Positions 24,188 to 31,755 of a stretch of 36,864 nucleotides of DNA are shown here, piece after piece. Source of the stretch: Ruminococcus sp. (GTDB taxonomy: Bacteria > Bacillota_A > Clostridia > Oscillospirales > Ruminococcaceae); contig JAFVAN010000033.1 of assembly GCA_017480485.1 (NCBI GenBank), positions 1 through 36,864 on the forward strand, read 5' to 3'. The number at the start of each line of letters is the position of its first letter. Position 1 is the stretch's first letter. The notes beneath the pieces are model-generated. The model was given only the letters and a program-made list of their open reading frames with translations. It ran no database searches and was not told the DNA's origin. A program made the translations under genes and the position numbers.

Positions 24188-24224
24188 TCCTTGGGACCCT
24201 TCCACCCCCGCCTGTCGGCGGCGG

Positions 24225-24570
24225 TCCCCCTCCCGCTGTTGCTTTGCTGCCGCTGTTCAGGGGAGGCAGAATGCCTGTTCGACCCCTACTGAGTGGCAGC
24301 GGCTCCCATATGCCTCCCCTGAAAGGGGAGGTGGCTCGGCGCCAGCCGAGACGGAGGGGTTTCATCGGAGAGGCACAAGCTTTTCCCTCGCCGGACGGAA
24401 AATCGCTTCGCTCTTTCCTGATAGTGCAGGACGTTCAGTCGTTGCGGCGCCGCGTTTGTAGCCGTTAGATCTGTGCATGTTTCGCCGGGTCGGCGACTTA
24501 GGGGCGCTGCCCCTAAGAACCCTGCCAAGGGCTAACGCCGCCCTTGGAACCGGCGAATGAGCTTCGCGAT
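24225..24570 (-). repeat. Composite A/B repeat, copy 6 (inverted)
   Basis: Two B modules (about 24230-24275 and 24312-24365) are followed by an A module. The A stems are all variant but paired: H3 CGCCG/CGGCG, H2 CTTAGGGGC/GCCCCTAAG, H1 CCAAGGGC/GCCCTTGG. The H4 nested core is degenerate. It fills the gap between the kinase gene and the DUF1385 gene. Confidence 0.85.
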
Positions 24571-24624
24571 GTGGGCCGATAGCTTTTACGGTTTAACAAC
24601 TCTCAATTATAGAAAGGGCAATCA

Positions 24625-25599
24625 ATGAGCAAAACACCTGTTACCCCCGAGGTCGGGGAGGAAAAATTTAAATCCAAGATCGGCGGCCAGGCCGTTATCG
24701 AGGGCGTTATGATGCGCGGCATCGACAAGGCCTCTATGGCCAACCGCCTGCCAAACGGCGAGATCGACCTCGAGATCTGGCCCATCCGCGGCGGCAAAAA
24801 TATCCCTTGGTACCGCAAGGTGCCCTTTGTTCGCGGCATATTCAACTTTCTGGTCTCTATGATCGACGGCTACAAGTGCCTTATGCGCGCCGCCGACAAG
24901 CAGCTGGACGCCGAGGACGACGAGGAGCCCTCTAAGCTCGACAAGTGGCTGGAGGAAAAGCTGGGCGACAAGATAATGCCCATAATGTCCGTGCTCTCCG
25001 TGGTGCTGGGGCTGGGGCTGGCAATACTGCTGTTCATGTATCTGCCCTCTCTGGTCATCAAGCTGCTGGACAAGATAGTCTCCATCCCCACGGTGCTGAA
25101 AAACGTGATCGAGGGAATAATTAAGATAAGCGTGTTCGTTGGCTACACGGCGCTGACGGGCAGGATGAAGGATATGCGCAGGCTTTACGAGTATCACGGG
25201 GCCGAGCACAAGACCATCGCCTGCTACGAGCACGAGATGGAGCTGACGGTGGAGAACGTGCAGAAGCAATGCCGCTTCCACCCCCGCTGCGGGACCAGCT
25301 TTATTTTCCTTGTGCTTTTCATCAGCATTTTTGTGAACACGGTATTCCGCGTGACCTGGGGGAATGTGCTGCTGAGAGTGGTCTACAAGATCGCGCTGAT
25401 ACCTGTAGTCACGGGGATAGCCTACGAGCTTATCAGGCTTGCAGGAAAGTACGATAACTTAGCAACACGGATAATCTCGGCGCCGGGTCTGTGGATACAG
25501 CGGATAACGACAAAGGAGCCGAAGCCCGACGAGATCGAATGTGCAATAGCAGCCCTGAAAGCCGTCATCCCCGAAGGCGGCGAGCTACACGGCGTGTAG
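24625..25599 (+). CDS. DUF1385 (YqhQ-like) membrane protein
   Basis: 324 residues. The N terminus carries the DUF1385 hallmark IGGQAVIEGVMMRG, and the middle has YEYHGAEHKTIACYE. About four membrane helices lie between residues 110 and 280 (for example IMPIMSVLSVVLGLGLAILL and FIFLVLFISIFVNTVF). A conserved CRFHPRCGTSF precedes the third. The family is widespread in Firmicutes and its function is not established. It is often found next to prmC and prfA, as here with prmC. A GAAAGGG site precedes the ATG. I could not find a convincing promoter. Confidence 0.93.
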   Translation: MSKTPVTPEVGEEKFKSKIGGQAVIEGVMMRGIDKASMANRLPNGEIDLEIWPIRGGKNIPWYRKVPFVRGIFNFLVSMIDGYKCLMRAADKQLDAEDDEEPSKLDKWLEEKLGDKIMPIMSVLSVVLGLGLAILLFMYLPSLVIKLLDKIVSIPTVLKNVIEGIIKISVFVGYTALTGRMKDMRRLYEYHGAEHKTIACYEHEMELTVENVQKQCRFHPRCGTSFIFLVLFISIFVNTVFRVTWGNVLLRVVYKIALIPVVTGIAYELIRLAGKYDNLATRIISAPGLWIQRITTKEPKPDEIECAIAALKAVIPEGGELHGV

Positions 25600-25604
25600 C
25601 ACGC

Positions 25605-25680
25605 AAGTCGCGTGAGCGGCGGCAGAGCCGCCTTACAACGGTGTAATATTAGGGGGCTCCCTCGCGATACGGTGGCACTC
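25605..25680 (+). repeat. Family C repeat, copy 5, between DUF1385 and prmC
   Basis: A stem 1 variant GTGAGCGGCGGC AGA GCCGCCTTAC differs in sequence from the other copies but still pairs. Stem 2 is AGGGGGCTCCCT. Confidence 0.82.
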
Positions 25681-25773
25681 AGAGGGATGGAGCGGTCTTT
25701 ATTCCGCTCTCCGAAGGACCTGCGCCAATCGTACACTTACCCGCACAGGCCGGCGGATACCCGCCCGCACAAA

Positions 25774-25886
25774 GCCTGCCTAACGGCTGCAACGCCGCCT
25801 CATACACAAAATGACCCACCTCCCCTCCGGGGAGGCGCTGAGACTTTTCATGTACGCAGAATTGAAACCTTGGAGGGGGAAGTAAA
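25774..25886 (+). repeat. Family D repeat, copy 2, before prmC
   Basis: Starts GCCTGCCTAACGGCTGCAAC, with palindrome CCTCCCCTCCGGGGAGG. It ends TTGGAGGGGGAAGTAAA, which is itself the prmC ribosome site. Confidence 0.8.
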
Positions 25887-26753
25887 ATGACTTATGGACA
25901 GCTGATAACAGATGCTATGAGGGAGCTGGAGAAGCTCGAGTATTCCGATGCGGCGCTGGAGGCTAAGGAGCTGCTGGGGAAGGCCCTGGGCGTGGACTGC
26001 CGTTCGGCAGAGTTCGAGCAGCTGCTGTGGGAGGAGGCCGAGGACGCCGCCGAGCAGGAGTTTTACTCCCTTGTCCAGAGAAGGATGAAAAACGAGCCCC
26101 TTCAGTATATCCTCGGGGAGTGGGAGTTCTACGGTATCACCCTCTCTGTGGGGCCGGGAGTGCTTATCCCGAGGCAGGATACAGAGCTGCTGGTGGACAT
26201 TGCCATCAAGCTGCGGGGAGAGGCGGAGCAGACCGAGCTCATCGACCTCTGCGCGGGCAGCGGGTGCATCGGCTTCGCCATCGAGCAGAGGCTCAAAAAC
26301 GTCTCGGCCACCTTGGTGGAGAACTACACCGACCCCATGTCCTATATGCTAACAAACAAGCTGAGCCTGGGGTCTCGGGCCGCCCTTGTGAAGGGGGATG
26401 TATTGGATGAGAACCTGCCCCCACAGCTGCCGAAGGCGGACCTTATCGTCTGCAATCCCCCCTACCTGACGGCACGGGACATGGACGAGCTGCAGGCCGA
26501 GGTAAGGGCGGAGCCCGTTGAGGCCCTCTACGGCGGCGAGGACGGGCTGGACTTCTATCGGGCCGTAGTGCGGCTGTGGAAGGATAATATTAAGCTTGGG
26601 GGCTACCTTGCCTTTGAGGTCGGCATCGGGCAGGCCGAAGAGGTAGCGGAGCTTATGATACAGCACGGGTTCAAAAATGTCCGCCGCGCCAAGGATGCAG
26701 GCGGAATAGAGAGAGTAGTCTACGGGGAAAGATACGAGAAGCCCGTATATTAA
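25887..26753 (+). CDS. prmC: Release factor glutamine methyltransferase
   Basis: 288 residues, the usual PrmC length. The helical N-terminal domain (about 1-85) recognises release factors. The Rossmann-type domain binds S-adenosylmethionine through LIDLCAGSGCIGFAI and has the catalytic NPPY motif in LIVCNPPYLTARDMDEL. PrmC methylates the glutamine of the GGQ motif in RF1 and RF2, which improves termination. The frequent partner prfA is not next to it here; only the DUF1385 gene is. Its ribosome site is supplied by the end of a family D repeat. Confidence 0.96.
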   Translation: MTYGQLITDAMRELEKLEYSDAALEAKELLGKALGVDCRSAEFEQLLWEEAEDAAEQEFYSLVQRRMKNEPLQYILGEWEFYGITLSVGPGVLIPRQDTELLVDIAIKLRGEAEQTELIDLCAGSGCIGFAIEQRLKNVSATLVENYTDPMSYMLTNKLSLGSRAALVKGDVLDENLPPQLPKADLIVCNPPYLTARDMDELQAEVRAEPVEALYGGEDGLDFYRAVVRLWKDNIKLGGYLAFEVGIGQAEEVAELMIQHGFKNVRRAKDAGGIERVVYGERYEKPVY

Positions 26754-26811
26754 GCAGAGGCTCTAAAACCACCCGCGGAGCGCATTCCGTGCGTAGAAGG
26801 ACAGGGCAGGT

Positions 26812-26912
26812 GCTCCGAAGGAACCCCTCCACCCCCGCGGTTGCTTCGCTGCCGCTGTTCAGGGGAGGCAAAAAGCGCCCGTTCGACACCTGCTGAGAGT
26901 CACTGCCAGGGC
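26812..26912 (+). repeat. Family B-type repeat after prmC
   Basis: CCCCTCCACCCCCGCGGTTG leads to CTTCGCTGCCGCTGTTCAGG and GGAGGC. Similar segments occur near 13773 and 24236. Confidence 0.7.
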
Positions 26913-26943
26913 GCACCATTAAAAGCGGGTGGGTGAACAAAAA

Positions 26944-27056
26944 TCCTGCCTAACGGCTGCACCGCCGCCTCATCCACAAGGGCACCCGCCTCCCCTCCGG
27001 GGAGGCGCACAAAGTCCCGTCAGGCGTACAGGTGAAAGATGGTGGGGGAATTAAAA
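26944..27056 (+). repeat. Family D repeat, copy 3, before recA
   Basis: Starts CCTGCCTAACGGCTGCACCG, with the same palindrome CCTCCCCTCCGGGGAGG and end GATGGTGGGGGAATTAAAAA as the copy before hisS. It lies about 40 bp before the putative recA -10 element. Confidence 0.82.
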
Positions 27057-27098
27057 AACGAGTCCAAAAAAAGATACACTTATTTTGAAAAAATATGT

Positions 27099-27258
27099 TA
27101 TAATAATAAAGGCAAAGAAATAATTCGGCGGAAAACGCTCTGTGCATTTTCCGCTCCTACCCGAGCCGCCGCAGGCGGCGAGGGCTCAAGGAAAAAGGAA
27201 CTTAATATAACCACAGGGAGCGCGAGCTCCGAAAATCTTGTAAGGGAGTATGATCTCA
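27099..27258 (+). promoter_or_regulatory. recA leader with -10 element and three hairpins
   Basis: A perfect -10 TATAAT is at 27099-27104, with no good -35. The 150-nt leader then forms three hairpins: GCGGAAAA/TTTTCCGC (27128-27135 with 27147-27154), GAGCCGCCGC/GCGGC..GGCTC (27163-27187) and GGAGC GCGA GCTCC (27217-27230). I see no clear LexA box. Confidence 0.55.
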
Positions 27259-28458
27259 ATGGGAATCGACAAAAAGAAAAAAGAAGGCAAGGCCACCGTC
27301 ACCAAGATAGTTGACAAGGACGAAAAGAAAAAGGCCCTTGATACCGCCATCGCTTATATCGAGAAGCAGTTCGGCGCAGGCGCCATCATGAAGCTGGGCG
27401 ACAGCAAGGCCTTGGACGTTGAGGCCATCCACACGGGCTCCATGACTCTGGACATGGCCCTCGGCATCGGCGGCATCCCCAAGGGAAGGATCATCGAGAT
27501 CTACGGACCCGAGAGCTCCGGCAAGACCACCGTGGCCCTCCACTGCCTTGCAGAGGCCCAGAAGGCAGGCGGCGAGGTGGCCTTCATCGACGTTGAGCAC
27601 GCCCTCGACCCCGTCTATGCCAAGGCTCTGGGCGTTGACATCGACAATATGCTGGTCAGCCAGCCCGACAGCGGCGAGCAGGCGCTGGAGATCGCCGAGG
27701 CCCTTGCCCGCTCGGGCGCCATCGACTGCATCGTCATCGACTCTGTTGCGGCAATGGTAACAAAGGCCGAGATCGACGGCGAAATGGGCGACACCCATGT
27801 TGGCCAGCTGGCAAGGCTCATGTCTCAGGCCATGCGTAAGCTCACCAGCGTTATCTCCAAGTCCAGCTGCGCCGCCATCTTCATCAATCAGGTAAGAGAG
27901 AAGATAGGCGTTATCTACGGCAACCCCGAGACCACCCCAGGCGGCAGGGCGCTGAAATTCTACGCCTCTGTGCGCATCGAGGTAAGAAGAGGCGAGCAGA
28001 TCAAGAACGGCGCCGAGGTCATTGGCAACAGGACCCGCTGCAAGGTAGTAAAGAACAAGGTAGCTCCCCCCTTCAAGGAGTGCGAGTTCGACATCATGTA
28101 CGGCACGGGCATATCGCGGGTAGGCGAGGTGCTTGACCTTGCGACGGACATGGGCATCGTCAAGAAGGGCGGAGCCTGGTACAGCTACAACGACTCGAAG
28201 CTTGGACAGGGCCGTGACAACTCGAAGGATTATCTTGCAGCTAACCCCGAGGTAATGGCAGAGATCGAAGAGAAGATCAGGAGCTATGACGGGGAGCTTG
28301 TAATGGCATCGAAGAAGAACAAGAAGGCGGCGAAGCTGGAGGAGAAGGCGACCGCCGCGGCAGGCGGAAAGGCCGAGAGCCCGGAGGAAGCCCCCACAGA
28401 GGCCGAAGAGGAGTTCGAGGAATTCGCCCCGGTGGATATAACGGCATTAGGGGAGTAA
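27259..28458 (+). CDS. recA: Recombinase RecA
   Basis: 399 residues from the ATG at 27259, about 10 bp after AAGGGAG; an ATG at 27250 is too close to that site. The core shows [11 protein letters not shown], Walker [10 protein letters not shown] (83-91), the polymerisation and DNA-binding loops ([18 protein letters not shown]) and the usual ALKFYASVR. RecA coats single-stranded DNA, drives strand exchange and promotes LexA cleavage. The protein is longer than typical (about 350): the C terminus has a Lys/Ala then Glu-rich tail of about 50 residues. Its regulator recX lies next, separated by 449 bp of A and C repeats. Confidence 0.98.
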   Translation: MGIDKKKKEGKATVTKIVDKDEKKKALDTAIAYIEKQFGAGAIMKLGDSKALDVEAIHTGSMTLDMALGIGGIPKGRIIEIYGPESSGKTTVALHCLAEAQKAGGEVAFIDVEHALDPVYAKALGVDIDNMLVSQPDSGEQALEIAEALARSGAIDCIVIDSVAAMVTKAEIDGEMGDTHVGQLARLMSQAMRKLTSVISKSSCAAIFINQVREKIGVIYGNPETTPGGRALKFYASVRIEVRRGEQIKNGAEVIGNRTRCKVVKNKVAPPFKECEFDIMYGTGISRVGEVLDLATDMGIVKKGGAWYSYNDSKLGQGRDNSKDYLAANPEVMAEIEEKIRSYDGELVMASKKNKKAAKLEEKATAAAGGKAESPEEAPTEAEEEFEEFAPVDITALGE

Positions 28459-28474
28459 ACCAGCACACCGTCCG

Positions 28475-28740
28475 CATATTGGCCGGTTCCAAGGGCGGCC
28501 TTAGCCCTTGGCAGGTCCAGGGCAGCGCCCTGGTCGCCGACCCGGCGAAACACGCACCAAACTACCGTTAAACCGCGGCGCAGCACAACACCACAAGGGA
28601 GCAGCTATTTCCCGATAACCTCCATCCCTAAGTGGGGCGCAATGATGCGCCGCAACGACTGAGCGGCCCGCTCCATCAGGAAAGAGCGAAGCGATTTTCC
28701 GTGCGGCGAGCGTCAAGGCTACGGGGGCCTCCTACGGACG
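28475..28740 (+). repeat. Composite A repeat, copy 7, between recA and recX
   Basis: All stems differ from copy 1 yet pair: H1 CCAAGGGC/GCCCTTGG, H2 CCAGGGC/GCCCTGG, H3 CGCCG/CGGCG. The outer H4 arms are GCGGCGCAGCA and TGATGCGCCGC, but the inner stem is replaced by other sequence. It ends with the conserved CATCAGGAAAGAGCGAAGCG tract and a CTCCTACGGACGGAAAGCGC motif also found before both paralogous lipoproteins. Confidence 0.87.
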
Positions 28741-28810
28741 GAAAGCGCTCCGCGGGTGGTGTTAGGGCTTCTGCTCCTAACTCTCAACTTCTTCCGGCCC
28801 GCACCAGCCC

Positions 28811-28888
28811 TCTGAGGGCCACCGTTCCGCGAGGGAGCCCCTGCACATTACACAGTTGTAAACGAGCTTGCGAGTGCTCACGCGACTT
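28811..28888 (-). repeat. Family C repeat, copy 6, before recX
   Basis: Inverted copy: GGCCACCGTTCCGCGAGGGA at its left end, and GAGTGCTCACGCGACTTAA at its right end just before the recX ribosome site. Confidence 0.82.
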
Positions 28889-28907
28889 AAAAAAAGAGGT
28901 GGCTATT

Positions 28908-29534
28908 TTGACCGTTACCAAGGTCGAGCTCTACAAGGGCAAGACTATGCGCGTTGACTTCTCTGAGGGGGAGCCCGCCTTCATAAACGCCGAGGTCTGC
29001 TATGACTGCGGCGTCACTAAGGACTCCTCCTTCTCCTCGGAGGAGTGGGACGAGGTCGTCTATAAAAATGACCTGCGCCGCGCCAAGGAGCGCGCCCTCT
29101 ACCTCCTTGATTACCGAGATCATTCCTACGCCGAGCTCTTCAAAAAGCTCTCGGAAAATTATTCCGAACAGCTCTGCTACGACGTCTGCGATAAGCTCAC
29201 CGAGCTGGGAGTGCTCAATGACCGCCGCTATGCCGCACAGCTGGCACGACGGTATGTGGAGGTCAAAAAATTCGGCCTCCGCCGCGCCCGACAGGAAATG
29301 CACCTCAAGGGCTTGGGCCGGGAGCTCATCGACGAGGCCCTCGAGCAGTATGAGGACTCCGTCCGCGACCGCATCCGCGAGCTGGTAGAGACCAAGTACG
29401 CCCGCCGCCTCGACTCCGAGGACGGCATCAAAAAAGTGAAAAACGCCCTCGTCCGTCAGGGCTACTCCTTCTCCGATATCAACGCCGTCTTTGACGAGCT
29501 GTACGAGGAAGCGGAGTACGAGGATTATGACTAA
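28908..29534 (+). CDS. recX: RecX-family regulator of RecA
   Basis: 208 residues from a TTG start at 28908, after AAAGAGGTGG. The frame stays open about 90 codons upstream, but that part is repeat DNA. Three-helix RecX repeats are visible: RAKERALYLLDYRDHSYAEL, then KLTELGVLNDRRYAAQLARR and a C-terminal YSFSDINAVFDEL. RecX binds along RecA filaments and modulates them. The N-terminal domain of about 65 residues (TVTKVELYKGKTMRVDF) is the type common in Firmicutes RecX. The gap from recA is filled by A and C repeats, so RecX may depend on read-through from recA. Confidence 0.93.
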   Translation: MTVTKVELYKGKTMRVDFSEGEPAFINAEVCYDCGVTKDSSFSSEEWDEVVYKNDLRRAKERALYLLDYRDHSYAELFKKLSENYSEQLCYDVCDKLTELGVLNDRRYAAQLARRYVEVKKFGLRRARQEMHLKGLGRELIDEALEQYEDSVRDRIRELVETKYARRLDSEDGIKKVKNALVRQGYSFSDINAVFDELYEEAEYEDYD

Positions 29535-29619
29535 TAATTCAGCGTAAAATGTTCTCCCCGCCGCAGGCGGCGAGGGCACAATACATCACTTATCATGACT
29601 GAAAAGAAAGGAAACAGCT

Positions 29620-29802
29620 ATGCTTCAGATACTTGCGGAGACAAAGGAGATAACCTCCCTTGGAAAGTTCATCGACGTGCTGATCTTCATCTATGTGGCC
29701 GTCGCCACACCGCTGATGATCTATTATGCCTCCAAGCTCAACAAGAAGCCCCTTAAAGACAAAAAGCGCCGCGAGGCCGAGACCACGGAGAACATCGAAT
29801 GA
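29620..29802 (+). CDS. Small single-helix membrane protein
   Basis: 60 residues. One hydrophobic helix (about 18-40, VLIFIYVAVATPLMIYYA) is followed by a strongly basic Lys/Arg tail and an acidic end. AAAGGAAA precedes the ATG. The stop overlaps the ATG of the flavodoxin gene (ATGA), so the two are coupled. No family is recognised. A partner or membrane tether for the downstream flavodoxin is possible, but this rests only on gene order. Confidence 0.7.
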   Translation: MLQILAETKEITSLGKFIDVLIFIYVAVATPLMIYYASKLNKKPLKDKKRREAETTENIE

Positions 29803-30503
29803 AAAAGCACAAGAAGCTTATTATAATACTCGTTATCGTCGCGGTGGCGGCGGTGCTGTTCGTCATCTTCGGGGTGCCCTACATCCAGCGGCACTTTATC
29901 GAGACCAAGGTGGATGAGCAGGCGGCCACGGCCATGGACAAAGTGGACCTTGGCACCGACAGGATACTCACGGTCTATTTCACCCGCAACGGCAACTGCG
30001 ACTTCAAGGAGGGCGTTGATGCCGTTTCCAGCGCCTCGCTGATGCGGGACGGCGACAAGCTCATCGGCAACTGCGAGCTGGCCGCGGAGATGGTGCAGAA
30101 CGCCGTCGGCGGCGATATCTACGCCATCCGCACTGTGAAAAAGTACCCCTCCAGCTACAGCGGAACGGTGAACGAGGCCTCGGACGAGCTGAAAAACGAC
30201 GAGCTCCCCGAGCTCTCGGGCGACCTTCCTGATATGACGAAGTACGATACCGTCATCATCCTCTACCCCCTGTGGTGGGGCACGGTGCCCAAGGCGGTGG
30301 AGAGCTTTGTCAAGAGCGCCGATATCTCGGACAAGACGGTATACGCCATAGTCTCCCACGGCGGCAGCGGCAAGGCAGACAGCATAGCGGATCTTGAAAA
30401 GGCCTCCGGCGCCACCGTGAGCGGCGAGGTCTTCGAGCTTTATGACAAGGACGCCGCCACCTCGAAGGACGACATCCAGAAATGGCTGGAGGGCCTAAAA
30501 TAA
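29799..30503 (+). CDS. Membrane-anchored flavodoxin-like protein
   Basis: 234 residues. An N-terminal helix (about 6-26) anchors it, probably with the domain outside the membrane. The flavodoxin fold begins RILTVYFTRNGN, where the phosphate-binding loop of FMN is expected. Later FMN-contact segments are YDTVIILYPLWWGTVPKAVESF and YAIVSHGGSGKADSI. This is the Flavodoxin_4-like style common in Clostridia. It should carry FMN and act in electron transfer; the partner is unknown. It is co-transcribed with the 60-aa protein and ends at a strong terminator. Confidence 0.87.
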   Translation: MKKHKKLIIILVIVAVAAVLFVIFGVPYIQRHFIETKVDEQAATAMDKVDLGTDRILTVYFTRNGNCDFKEGVDAVSSASLMRDGDKLIGNCELAAEMVQNAVGGDIYAIRTVKKYPSSYSGTVNEASDELKNDELPELSGDLPDMTKYDTVIILYPLWWGTVPKAVESFVKSADISDKTVYAIVSHGGSGKADSIADLEKASGATVSGEVFELYDKDAATSKDDIQKWLEGLK

Positions 30504-30504
30504 G

Positions 30505-30554
30505 GCGAAAAAAGGTATCCCACCCCCCGCAGGGGGTGGGATACCTTTTTTCGC
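30505..30554. terminator. Bidirectional terminator between flavodoxin and lipoprotein genes
   Basis: A perfect 23-bp stem: GCGAAAAAAGGTATCCCACC and following Cs (30505-30527) pair with 30532-30554 across a CGCA loop. A-run and T-run arms allow termination on both strands. Confidence 0.93.
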
Positions 30555-30572
30555 ATCTTGCGGCACATTGCC

Positions 30573-31547
30573 TCAGCCTATTTTTTCAAGTATCATGTAT
30601 ATTCCTCGACCTACATCCTCTGCGTATAAAAAAGTCTCATGCTCCATGTAGAGATAGTTGATAAAAAGATAACCTACCACCACCGCATTATCGTACACGT
30701 CTTCGTCCCCGAGGTATTTTACCTCCACGGTCTTTCCGTCGGGCTCCCAGACTGCCGTGCGGTCGTCCTTTATGGTCAGGGTCTTGCCGCCGTATAAGTA
30801 ATCAAACTTCTTCTGATCGTTCTCGTACATCTCCCCGAAAATATAGTCGTTCTGTACCAGCCTGTACCTGCCGGGGAAGTCCTTTTCAAACTCCTCCTGC
30901 GATATTTTTTCTTTCCTCACAAGGGTTATGGGGCTTTTCGTTTCCAGCTTATACGGGGCGTAAAAATCTTCGCCATACTGTCTGTCCTCGGGGTTGTAAT
31001 TATATGTGACATAATCAAGACTCAGCCTGCCGTCCTTCAGGGTGGCATCGCTGTTCATAAAGCCGAAGGAAAAATATATCTCGTATTCCTTTCCTGCCTC
31101 ATATATCTCATCTTCATCGTCAGATTGGAACCAGTATTTCCCCCAAAAACTTTGAGTCTCCCCTATAAGGCAGAGCGCGGAATACATCTTTCCGTCATTA
31201 TTAAAAATCGTATTCATAAAATAGAATCTATTGAACCAATCTTCTTTTTCGCGGGTCTCCAGAGCCGCCTTGATGTCCGCAAAGCTCTCGTCGGTATAGC
31301 ACCAAGCGCCGCCCATAAGATACTCCTTGACGGTCACCTGCTCCTCCTCGGGCTCCTGCTCCTGGGGGGAGAGGGGGTCTTTGCTGTCGGCCTTGTCGCC
31401 GTTATCGGCGGGGGCTGTCTTTGTTGTCGACCCTGTGACGATCTTAACGCCCTTATCCTGCTCCGAGCTCTCGTCCCTGCTGCCGCAGGCCGCCAGGCTC
31501 AGGCTCATAACTGCTGCTGCCATTACTGCTGTGATCTTCTTTAACAT
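30573..31547 (-). CDS. Lipoprotein, paralogue 1 of a tandem pair
   Basis: 324 residues from the minus-strand ATG at 31547, which follows GGAGG. The signal peptide MLKKITAVMAAAVMSLSLAAC ends in a lipobox, followed by a charged linker with EEEQVTV. The mature protein has two blocks shared with the neighbour: YLMGGAWCYTDESFADI near the start, and the C-terminal half from ITLVRKEKISQEEF to the end. The latter includes FPGRYRLVQNDYIFGEM and INYLYMEHETFLYA. The central part differs. I recognise no family; lipocalin-like beta structure is possible. It is expected on the outer face of the membrane. Confidence 0.82.
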   Translation of the reverse strand: MLKKITAVMAAAVMSLSLAACGSRDESSEQDKGVKIVTGSTTKTAPADNGDKADSKDPLSPQEQEPEEEQVTVKEYLMGGAWCYTDESFADIKAALETREKEDWFNRFYFMNTIFNNDGKMYSALCLIGETQSFWGKYWFQSDDEDEIYEAGKEYEIYFSFGFMNSDATLKDGRLSLDYVTYNYNPEDRQYGEDFYAPYKLETKSPITLVRKEKISQEEFEKDFPGRYRLVQNDYIFGEMYENDQKKFDYLYGGKTLTIKDDRTAVWEPDGKTVEVKYLGDEDVYDNAVVVGYLFINYLYMEHETFLYAEDVGRGIYMILEKIG

Positions 31548-31552
31548 AGTGA

Positions 31553-31755
31553 TAACCTCCGGATATGTTTTTCTCTCTTGCTTGGGGCCTTTCCCCTTGC
31601 TCTGATCATTAGAGTGGCTGACTTCCCAAAAGGTTACCGTTTTTTTGAAAAAAATTTTTTGACGCTCAGTGGGTGCATGAGCTTTTGTATGCCTTCTCCT
31701 CCTACGGACGGAAAGCGCTGCAACGCCCGGCAGGGACCCCCTCCGGCACATTGCC
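31553..31755 (-). repeat. Duplicated upstream region of lipoprotein 1
   Basis: Nearly the same sequence recurs before the second paralogue (about 32700-32875). It includes GGGGCCTTTCCCCTTGCTCT, a TTTTTTTGAAAAAAATTTTT palindrome and CTCCTACGGACGGAAAGCGC. It shows that the duplication unit covers gene plus leader. I cannot place a firm promoter; a weak TCTAAT lies near 31612. Confidence 0.75.

Noticed and set aside
28632..28907. An N-terminal extension of RecX of about 90 residues
   Set aside because: It is translated A and C repeat DNA. A good ribosome site lies before the TTG at 28908, where RecX homology begins.
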